In this document: one piece after another, positions 36,967 through 43,490 of the stretch
Numbering within the stretch: the stretch's first letter is position 1
Layout of the letters: each line of letters opens with the position of its first letter
Program-made: the position numbers and the translations under genes
The notes under the pieces: model-generated
What the model was told of the DNA's origin: nothing
Seen by the model: only the letters and a program-made list of their open reading frames with translations
Database searches by the model: none
From: Ogataea parapolymorpha DL-1
Lineage: Eukaryota; Ascomycota; Pichiomycetes; Pichiales; Pichiaceae
Direction: 5' to 3'
DNA: 64,000 nt
Assembly (NCBI RefSeq): GCF_000187245.1
Contig: NC_027861.1
Coordinates: 1,240,001-1,304,000, forward strand

Positions 36967-36988
36967 TGCGTGTCTGGATACACACGCA
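36967..36988. repeat. 7-bp inverted repeat between convergent 3' ends
   Basis: TGCGTGT at 36967-36973 and ACACGCA at 36982-36988 could form a hairpin with an 8-nt loop, in the 231-bp space between the BYE1 and RPL14 stops. A role in 3'-end formation is only a possibility. Confidence 0.3.
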
Positions 36989-37124
36989 TTTTGTCCATAC
37001 TGTAAACTACCCTGTATACTCAATACCAATTGCTTCAGTTATTTAATTAATGAAACCGTTGTACATCAAAGCCTGTCCAAAGTTTCAAGGCTTTAGCTTG
37101 TTTCTATTTCGACATAATGCTGGC

Positions 37125-37523
37125 TTAGGCCTTGGCAATAGCCTTCTTCACAGCGTAGTTTCTCTGTTTCTTCAACACCAAGACTTGGAATCTTTCAAAG
37201 TCTGTGAGTTGCGATCTTCTTTCTCTTTGGGCGATCTTCTTAGCCCACGAGGTCTTGGCCCATTTGGCGTCGATGTCTGCAGCAGTCCATTTCTTAGAGA
37301 CGGTGGCGGTTCTTGCGCCTCTTGGAAGGCCTTCGAGGACCAATGGGGTCAAAACGGTCTTTCCGAGGGAGATGGATTGTCTTTGGATAGCTGGGCCATC
37401 AATGAGGACTCTCTTTTGGTCGATGATCTCAACGATGGTGGCGAGCTTGTTGTTCACGAGAACGACTCTGCCGACTTGGACGAGTCTCCAGTTGGAAGCC
37501 TTGACGCTGGTTTCAGTAGACAT
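37125..37523 (-). CDS. RPL14: 60S ribosomal protein L14 (eL14), intronless
   Basis: 132 residues, complete and uninterrupted from [21 protein letters not shown] to KKAIAKA. The eL14 family core is clear: [39 protein letters not shown] and [24 protein letters not shown]. cerevisiae RPL14A and RPL14B each have an intron near the 5' end; here there is none. The promoter (37524 on) has a perfect GATCACGTGATC palindrome and a GC-rich inverted repeat. It is divergent from an apparent snoRNA-host transcript. Confidence 0.97.
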   Translation of the reverse strand: MSTETSVKASNWRLVQVGRVVLVNNKLATIVEIIDQKRVLIDGPAIQRQSISLGKTVLTPLVLEGLPRGARTATVSKKWTAADIDAKWAKTSWAKKIAQRERRSQLTDFERFQVLVLKKQRNYAVKKAIAKA

Positions 37524-37800
37524 CGTAAGGTATACTATGTGAATATTAAAATTGTTTTCAAATTTTTCAAAAACTTTGTAGACTGAGGTGTGCGGAGGGA
37601 GCGCCTGGGACGCTGCAAAGAATTTGCCCGCCGATTTTAAAAATCACCGGGCGGTGTGAGGAGTCGCCCGGTGGAACCCTTTTGGAGATCACGTGATCCT
37701 TCACTCTCTTAAATTGTCCAAAGCTTTCTTTAATCCTCAGCTTGTATTTTCTCTATCGTATTCTACAAACAGTGCTCGCATCAATTGATGCTGGGCTGAC
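37524..37800. promoter_or_regulatory. RPL14 / snoRNA-host divergent promoter
   Basis: Contains GATCACGTGATC at 37687-37698, an exact 12-bp palindrome with the CACGTG core bound by Cbf1 (Cbf1 sites are known in ribosomal-protein promoters of Candida albicans). ACCGGGCG at 37646-37653 and CGCCCGGT at 37665-37672 form a perfect 8-bp inverted repeat with an 11-nt spacer. ACCCTTTT at 37676-37683 recalls a Tbf1-type ACCCT core. A GATTTTAAAAATC block lies at 37633-37645. The same element set could drive RPL14 leftward and the snoRNA host rightward. Confidence 0.5.
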
Positions 37801-37810
37801 TCTGCAGACG

Positions 37811-37938
37811 GTAAGTGCAACTGTGATGACCGATAATTTGCGTTTGAGAAATAGACATCCCGGAACACGCCTAGTTCCATATAGGGAGTCTATATACCAT
37901 GCGACAACTTTCTTAACTGAGATTGTGCTAACGCTTAG
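37811..37938 (+). other. Apparent intron (128 nt) hosting a snoRNA
   Basis: Begins GTAAGT, has TGCTAAC at 37926-37932 and ends CTTAG, with branch A to the end 7 nt, like the coding introns of this window. The flanking exons have no sustained frame (an ATG at 37787 meets TGA within four codons). The host is therefore a non-coding transcript or the 5' leader of SFT1, whose own TATATAA lies near 38013. Confidence 0.65.
37818..37925 (+). ncRNA. snR87: C/D-box snoRNA, snR87-like (predicted guide for an 18S rRNA adenine)
   Basis: Box C GTGATGA at 37823-37829 and box D CTGA at 37917-37920 are exact. They are flanked by a short terminal stem (CAA at 37818-37820 with TTG at 37923-37925). The segment 37832-37843 (GATAATTTGCGT) precedes a D'-like TTGA and pairs with the universally conserved 18S sequence GCGCAAATTA over ten positions including one G-U. 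The fifth base before D' (T37839) faces the first A of CAAAUUA, consistent with the Am436 methylation guided by S. cerevisiae snR87 (human U16, Am484). The C' box is weak. It lies inside the intron described at 37811-37938. Confidence 0.68.
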
Positions 37939-38062
37939 GCATACGATTGGCTGTTTTTGTGCTGAGCATTTTGGATAGAGCCATAGATCAATCGGGATCT
38001 GTCGTTAATTCTATATAATTGTAAGCATCTTACTTAAGCAGATTGATTTTTTAAGCAATAAC

Positions 38063-38350
38063 ATGTCCCGTGCTGCTGGTATCGAGCAGGAGAACGACTC
38101 CCAGTTTAATCTCCTGGCCAGCAAAATCTCTACGTTCAAGAATGTAGCCAACGATATCAACAACTATGCGCAAGAGGACTCCACCACGCTATCCAACGTG
38201 TCCAACGCCATGAGTGCACTGTTTGAGAACGTGAAAACAACATCGACCAAGCTGGGACGCGTGATTGCCAGCAAACCGCAGACGTTCCGCATGGTGGTTG
38301 TTGGAGTGTTAGGTTTCTTCATCATTTACACGTTATTGAAATTAATATGA
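38063..38350 (+). CDS. SFT1: Sft1, Golgi SNARE
   Basis: 95 residues, the size of S. cerevisiae Sft1. A short N-terminal tail is followed by a single SNARE helix (about 15-75; NLLASKISTFKNVANDINNYAQ ... LFENVKTTSTKLGRVIAS) and a C-terminal anchor (about 77-94; VVVGVLGFFIIYTLL). Sft1 is a Qc-type SNARE for retrograde transport within the Golgi, paired with Sed5. Coding sequence is continuous here; any splicing is in the leader. Stop codons of SFT1 and the convergent CAP1 are 13 bp apart. Confidence 0.87.
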   Translation: MSRAAGIEQENDSQFNLLASKISTFKNVANDINNYAQEDSTTLSNVSNAMSALFENVKTTSTKLGRVIASKPQTFRMVVVGVLGFFIIYTLLKLI

Positions 38351-38363
38351 CTAATAAGCTATT

Positions 38364-39161
38364 TCAGTGTCTTCCCCCAACAACGTCCTGGCCAAGTTTA
38401 TAGTTCCCAATGGCATCTCCCCATCTGACTTTCGACCGGTTAATTGGCAGCTGTCTTCTCAGGTTCTTGAAGAGGTCTTCGTTCAAGTTAGCGAACTTGC
38501 TGAACACAGCGGTCTCGAAAGCGGTCTCGGCCTTGGCTATGGTGTCCACCACGGAGGAGCCGGCCTGTTCGCTGACCTTGGTTCCTGAGTTCAGAATCAC
38601 GTTTCCGTCCTCATAATAGTGGATCTTAACGCTGATTTCCCCGGTTAATTGTTTGGTGCTCGAGTTGTACTTGTAGAACGATTGCCATCTTCCATTATAG
38701 AAGTTTGCGTCGTTCAGATTCTCGTCCACAATTACGAAGTAGAAAACTGCCGGGTCGCTTTCGTCTGCAATCACGAGCGACTTGTAGAAAGTCGGATAGT
38801 GTTTGGCGCAGTACTCGGCGAATTCCTTGTTGTAGCTTTCAACCTCGTCGGAAACTGGAGTCTGGCCGGCTTCGACGTCTATCACCTTGAGCGCGTCGAA
38901 ATCGTAGTCAAAAGTGATATTGAGCACCGGGTCGAAGAATTTGGCGCCCTTCTTGTTGTATTTCGAAACCAATGCAAAGTCGCTGCCGTTTATCTTGACG
39001 AGCTTGAAGTCCTTGTTGAGATGGAATTGTTCCAGGTTCTCAGCAATGATCCTGCGCGAATCTTCCTTGTTCAGCAGTATTTTGATGTCATTGATAAGGT
39101 TAAGATTGTTGCCCGGAGGGGCATCGTCGATCATCGACGCAACGATAGACTGCAAAGACAT
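38364..39161 (-). CDS. CAP1: F-actin capping protein alpha subunit
   Basis: 265 residues, normal family length. Alpha-subunit landmarks are FDYDFDALKV, an NFYNGRWQSFYKY segment (family YWNGRWRS.W), LTGEISVKIHYYEDGNV and the C-terminal helix LRRQLPINRSKVRWGDAIGNYKLG, the tentacle that contacts the barbed end. With Cap2 it caps actin filament barbed ends in cortical patches. It follows SFT1 as on S. cerevisiae chromosome XI. Confidence 0.95.
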   Translation of the reverse strand: MSLQSIVASMIDDAPPGNNLNLINDIKILLNKEDSRRIIAENLEQFHLNKDFKLVKINGSDFALVSKYNKKGAKFFDPVLNITFDYDFDALKVIDVEAGQTPVSDEVESYNKEFAEYCAKHYPTFYKSLVIADESDPAVFYFVIVDENLNDANFYNGRWQSFYKYNSSTKQLTGEISVKIHYYEDGNVILNSGTKVSEQAGSSVVDTIAKAETAFETAVFSKFANLNEDLFKNLRRQLPINRSKVRWGDAIGNYKLGQDVVGGRH

Positions 39162-39390
39162 GTTGACTACTTTTTTGATGTGCTATCATATTTATACAGG
39201 ACATCCGTGCACCAAGGGGCCCAGCCAAGATGGTAGCTACAAGAGCCTATGCTAGGGGTCGAGAAGGCAAGTGCGCCGGCCCAAATCTATCGTCTCGAGT
39301 CGGTCCAGGGACTCATCTGTAGCACAGCCCGTCGCCCAATATTCAGGCAACCTCAGACCAGATATTTGTGCGCGCCAGATTCTTTCTTTT

Positions 39391-40671
39391 ATGTCGCAGC
39401 TACTTCTTCAGCTCCCGTTTGAGCTGCAGCAGGCTGTTCTGGAGTACGTGGGCTCAAAGGCCCTGATACAGCTGCTTGACCACCCGGTATTACACGATCC
39501 CGCATTCCAGGCGCTCAGAAAGGGGATCGTGCTGATTCCCCAGGAGATCAAGCGATCCGACATGTGCAAAGTGGACATGTCGGTTTTGAGCGGGTCTTTG
39601 GACTATGCGCGGTTAAAACGGTACATCAAGGCAAACAAAGTGAGTCTGTTTTATGTGGAAATATACTGGAAGCTGGACTTGTCAAAAATCGAGTTCGTTT
39701 TGGAAAATACTGCAGGAATCAAAATCGGGTGCTCGTATCTCGAGGAGCTGTATGTTTTCCGCAACGGCAAATATTTGGACAAGGTGCGGTCGCTGAAGGG
39801 TCTCATATTGTGTTTTGGGCTGTCGAAACTCAATACAAGCAAAGACGTTCTGACGCGACTAACGCATCTATCAGAAATCGATATCTGCACGAGCTCCACA
39901 ATGTACCATTCCAGAGAATATGAGAGAATCCTGGAGAACATCATTCGCATCAACCCAAACATCGAAACTGTCAAGTTGCGCATCGACACGCTAATTTCCA
40001 CGCCACTGCCGGCGTACCTGCAAACGGTCAGCAAAATGAAAATTAAAAAGCACATCAGCATAAATATGAAGGATCGGTCACTGCTAGGAGCACCAAATGG
40101 GCGCTCGGGCCGGACGATATTCAACAGCATTTTTTCGGCCATCAAAACAATCGGTCTTGATAGCATATACGAGCTGGACCTGTCGCTGAAAGAAGAGCTC
40201 GACGCTTCGCATCCAGACCTGTCCTGGCTAAATAAAATGCACAGCCTGAAAAGTTTGTCGATCAAGGTGGTGGGAGATAAAGCGCAGAGCTGCAACTATG
40301 TGATAGGGCTGGAGAGCAAATATTTGACGTCGCTCGCAATCAGCGGGATGCTGCTCACGCAGAGCGGCATAGGGTTCTGCAAGCTGGAAAACCTGAAAGT
40401 TCTAACATTTTCCAATTGCACGTTTTCCACTGCAGCCTCAGATCTTCTCAACACGGGCTTACCTAAACATCTGGAGAATTTGTGCCTAACCAACTGCAAG
40501 TTGGACTGGCACAAGGTGACGTTTCCCAAACAGCTTGGCAGAATCTGCATACTAAACTCCAAGCTGATCGAGTTCTCGACGGATATTCGCTCTCGGTTCA
40601 ACATAGTGCCATTGCTTTCGGAATTTATCAAAATCTACCATCTGGACCGGCAGTGGGCGGGACGAGCATAG
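39391..40671 (+). CDS. F-box protein with degenerate leucine-rich repeats
   Basis: 426 residues from the ATG at 39391; 40 further codons upstream begin at GTG. The first 45 residues (LLLQLPFELQQAVLEYVGSKALIQLL) look like an F-box. The rest alternates short hydrophobic strands and helices with recurring L..L.L..C/N patterns, for example LKSLSIKVVG, LTSLAISGM, LKVLTFSNCTF and LENLCLTNCKL, as in LRR-type F-box proteins. Such proteins are numerous and fast-evolving in Pichiaceae. An SCF substrate role is inferred; no ortholog recognised. Confidence 0.7.
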   Translation: MSQLLLQLPFELQQAVLEYVGSKALIQLLDHPVLHDPAFQALRKGIVLIPQEIKRSDMCKVDMSVLSGSLDYARLKRYIKANKVSLFYVEIYWKLDLSKIEFVLENTAGIKIGCSYLEELYVFRNGKYLDKVRSLKGLILCFGLSKLNTSKDVLTRLTHLSEIDICTSSTMYHSREYERILENIIRINPNIETVKLRIDTLISTPLPAYLQTVSKMKIKKHISINMKDRSLLGAPNGRSGRTIFNSIFSAIKTIGLDSIYELDLSLKEELDASHPDLSWLNKMHSLKSLSIKVVGDKAQSCNYVIGLESKYLTSLAISGMLLTQSGIGFCKLENLKVLTFSNCTFSTAASDLLNTGLPKHLENLCLTNCKLDWHKVTFPKQLGRICILNSKLIEFSTDIRSRFNIVPLLSEFIKIYHLDRQWAGRA

Positions 40672-41049
40672 TGTGGGTAGTCAATACATAGAGAATAATA
40701 GCTTATCTGGCTTTGGCCAACAGTGGCACTCCTGTTCAAGGAGATATACATTTCCATTTTAGGATAACACGGGTCGTGGAAAAAAAATTCTCTCCAGTAG
40801 CCACAGCAGATAAGCACAGGGAACATGGAAGGATTATTGCAAGGGTAATTAGCAAAAGGGCACGACTTGGGTGGAAAAATTGGGAGAAACAATAGGGCGG
40901 GACAATAATAAGCATTGTATTTTCGTCCAATGATCTTCATTTAACGCTCTATTGATTGTTTGACAATCGGTTATATTAATCTGCCTTTGTGGTGACAGTA
41001 TATCAGCATTCCGATAAGCCTTCCTTCCAAAAAGTTATCCAGGAACTTT
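40672..41049. promoter_or_regulatory. 378-bp intergenic region with three GATAAG motifs
   Basis: No gene seen. CTTATC (GATAAG on the minus strand) lies at 40702-40707, AGATAAG at 40809-40815 and CGATAAG at 41012-41018. GATAAG is the site of Gln3/Gat1/Dal80-type nitrogen regulators. A CCAAT box lies at 40928-40932. The region is tandem, so it should serve the gene starting at 41050. Confidence 0.4.
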
Positions 41050-42006
41050 ATGGACCAACCTTCGTCTTTCGCAATGGCCAACATCTACAGCTATCGTTCT
41101 GAACTGGACAATCGCCAGGGCAGCTCGGAATACCGCCATTTCGAACCCTTCTTATCCTCATCGCATGAGCTCATAGACCCTATCCAATATGACCTCATGC
41201 CAGAGCTGGTCTCTGATGTCAGGATCCCCCAGCCGGACTTCCCAACTGAGCTGCAGGACACACAGCTCTCAATGGAGTCGCCTGTCTCGTCGTCGTCGTC
41301 GTCGTCGGTGTTTGACGTTCCACACTTCCCCAATTTCACCTTCACGGAAATGGACGACTACAAGTTTGGCGGGTACCAGGAGCCTGCCAAACCACAAGAC
41401 ATCGAGCACGTGTTCCACACGCACCGGGAATACGACAATGTCGAGACCATAAACACTGTGGAGCTGACCAAGCCCTTCGCCACACAGAAATACGCCAGCA
41501 GCTCGCCTGTCCTCAAATCGCAAAAGGACGAGGACCTGGTCGAGACAATCGAGACCCGCGAGCCCGGCGAGCCACAGGCTCAGTCGCCGAAAAGCCTTTC
41601 GCTGGACTACGACGACCGCAAAAAGGATAATAAATACAAGAAAATCAGCGACTCGAGGCTGTCGCTATCGCAGCTGTCGCACGTTCTGCAGCTTCCTAAC
41701 GATATCCAGGAGACTGCAAAGCGGGAGAAGCAGATTTTGAACATCTTCAAAAAGGACCTTAATTTCCCGTTGGGAGAAAAAACATGGATTAGAGACACCC
41801 CTGCGGAAGAGAGACAGGCTCTGATCGAGAGGCTGTGGAAACTGGTGGAGATGAAGTACCAGTATGGCTACTCCAAGGAGACGTTGGCCATAGTGATTAG
41901 AAGAGCAAGCTACTATCTGATGCAGGGGAGACTGAGAAGAGAACGGAGGCTGGAGAAAAAAAAGCACGGCGAGCTGCCTTGGAAACGCAAGTCCAAGAGC
42001 TACTGA
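41050..42006 (+). CDS. Putative nuclear protein with a C-terminal basic helical domain, unassigned
   Basis: 318 residues. The first 190 are acidic, Ser/Pro-rich and disordered, with a run of Ser encoded by seven TCG triplets (41287-41307). The last about 115 residues are folded-looking and basic: LSLSQLSHVLQLPNDIQETAKREKQ, then KKDLNFPLGEKTWIRDTP, ALIERLWKLVEMKYQYGYS, and a final helix YYLMQGRLRRERRLEKKK followed by KRKSKSY. The pattern suggests a DNA- or chromatin-binding regulator with an acidic activation region. No family is recognised. An in-frame ATG at residue 9 is an alternative start. Confidence 0.72.
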   Translation: MDQPSSFAMANIYSYRSELDNRQGSSEYRHFEPFLSSSHELIDPIQYDLMPELVSDVRIPQPDFPTELQDTQLSMESPVSSSSSSSVFDVPHFPNFTFTEMDDYKFGGYQEPAKPQDIEHVFHTHREYDNVETINTVELTKPFATQKYASSSPVLKSQKDEDLVETIETREPGEPQAQSPKSLSLDYDDRKKDNKYKKISDSRLSLSQLSHVLQLPNDIQETAKREKQILNIFKKDLNFPLGEKTWIRDTPAEERQALIERLWKLVEMKYQYGYSKETLAIVIRRASYYLMQGRLRRERRLEKKKHGELPWKRKSKSY

Positions 42007-42498
42007 GGATCCCAGTTTACATTGTTTGTTAAGTCGTATTTGTATTTTCCTGAGCTAGTTTGGTGAATTCCAATTCCAGAAAACTGTATAGGAAGATATT
42101 TCCTATAATAGCTGGTTTTTCTCTTTTGGAGAACTGCATTGTTGGCCGAACAATTCCACGTCGTGAATCGAAGATGGAGAAAAAAAAACACAATGCGGTG
42201 ACACAAATGTCATTTATGTGTAGAGCCCCGCTGCCGCAAGGGTCTAGGCCTGGCCCAGAAAAGCCGATCGCGAGACAAAACTTTCTAGACCAACCCATAA
42301 TTTCCTCCCGCATCGAGCCGCTCGCTCTAATGCGCAAACTTGTCCCTTTTAATATTTGGCCGTGGTACAGTCGACATGATAGAAACTTTTCCCTGGAGAG
42401 CAAAGAAGCCGACTTATCTATAAAAACACATCGTTTCCTTTAGCAGAGCCATTTATGCCATTTCACATATAACACCCTCATTAGCACCGTTCCTTTCC
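42007..42498. promoter_or_regulatory. 492-bp intergenic region with an inverted repeat and TATA box
   Basis: No supported gene; the small frames on each strand lack ATG context or similarity. TATAGGAA at 42087-42094 and TTCCTATA at 42100-42107 form a perfect 8-bp inverted repeat around GATAT. A TATAAAAA box lies at 42419-42426, about 73 bp before the next ATG. An A-rich tract lies near 42180. Confidence 0.45.
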
Positions 42499-43371
42499 AT
42501 GAGCACACAAGGGGAGAACCACAAACCACTGAGTTTCAGACGATACACGTCGAGCCCCTCCAACAAGCGAATAAAGCTACCAAAACTCGAGATTGATCCG
42601 GTCCATATTCATGATCTAGAGGACCAGTTCCGACATTCGAGTCTCGAACCAAACCCCGATCTTTTTCTCGAGTCCCCGTCCGACACATCGACCTCCGCAA
42701 ACTCTCCTTTGAGAACCCCGCCGGACGAGCAGTTCACCTACGCCGCAAACAACATTTACGATTGCTTTCTACGACGCGACTCCACCCAGTCCATCAGCTT
42801 TGGCAGCCTGTGGTCTTCGGAATTCGGCCCGCACAGATCCTTCACCACGCTTTCGTCGCCCGGAAGCAACATCTATAGACATTCCGAGCCCAACCCGAAT
42901 GATAATAAGCCGAGGATTTCCGAGGAGTTGCTCACGCCAACCTGCGACCCAGCGCCCAACCAGTACAAATTTTCGCACGACCAGGTCAAACGTCTCATCA
43001 GAGAGATCCATGGCGTCAAGTACGTGCACGAGGATCTGCCCATCCCTACCTCCATCAGAGAGGAAGACGAGGCCATCAACGTTCTGGGCCAGCTCTCTGT
43101 CGCCAAGCTCAAGGGCCTCAACCAGATGAAGATCATACAGTGGTACTGTTGCCAGTGTGGCAAGAGCTACGGCGATCTAGACCATTTTGTCGTGGAACGC
43201 AGCCAGCTGAAAAACGCGGGCCCCAACGTTTCTGACGACGAATACTGGAATTCCATTGCCGACCAGCTGCTGGCGAAAACCATTAATCGGTTTGATTGCA
43301 ATCGCTGCAACCACATGATGTGTCCCTACTGCATAAAAGCTCGAGTCAGCGACTTGCTGAACAAATCATGA
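42499..43371 (+). CDS. Putative zinc-ribbon protein, unassigned
   Basis: 290 residues. Residues 1-150 are disordered with many SP/TP sites (SSPSNKRIKLPK, TPPDE). The C-terminal third holds two paired-cysteine clusters: WYCCQCGKSYGDLDHF (C217, C218, C220) and FDCNRCNHMMCPYC (C267, C270, C275, C278). Together these could bind one or two zinc ions as a split ribbon or RING-like fold. The segment between them (ERSQLKNAGPNVSDDEYW) is polar. Fungal proteins with a C-terminal double zinc ribbon of this kind exist, but I cannot name the family. Confidence 0.68.
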   Translation: MSTQGENHKPLSFRRYTSSPSNKRIKLPKLEIDPVHIHDLEDQFRHSSLEPNPDLFLESPSDTSTSANSPLRTPPDEQFTYAANNIYDCFLRRDSTQSISFGSLWSSEFGPHRSFTTLSSPGSNIYRHSEPNPNDNKPRISEELLTPTCDPAPNQYKFSHDQVKRLIREIHGVKYVHEDLPIPTSIREEDEAINVLGQLSVAKLKGLNQMKIIQWYCCQCGKSYGDLDHFVVERSQLKNAGPNVSDDEYWNSIADQLLAKTINRFDCNRCNHMMCPYCIKARVSDLLNKS

Positions 43372-43490
43372 TACCGCGGGTTTTGCCCAGCAATTTTAAT
43401 TTTCGCCCAGGGCCCAGCTCGGGGTGTGTACGACACACTAGTTTTTTAGCATACCTTTAATATTTATTTAATATTCCCTATAGTGAGAAT

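Noticed and set aside
41287..41307. TCG triplet repeats (also 48844-48858 and 63299-63316)
   Set aside because: Short coding microsatellites giving Ser or Asp runs, common in yeast regulatory proteins; noted only within the gene entries.
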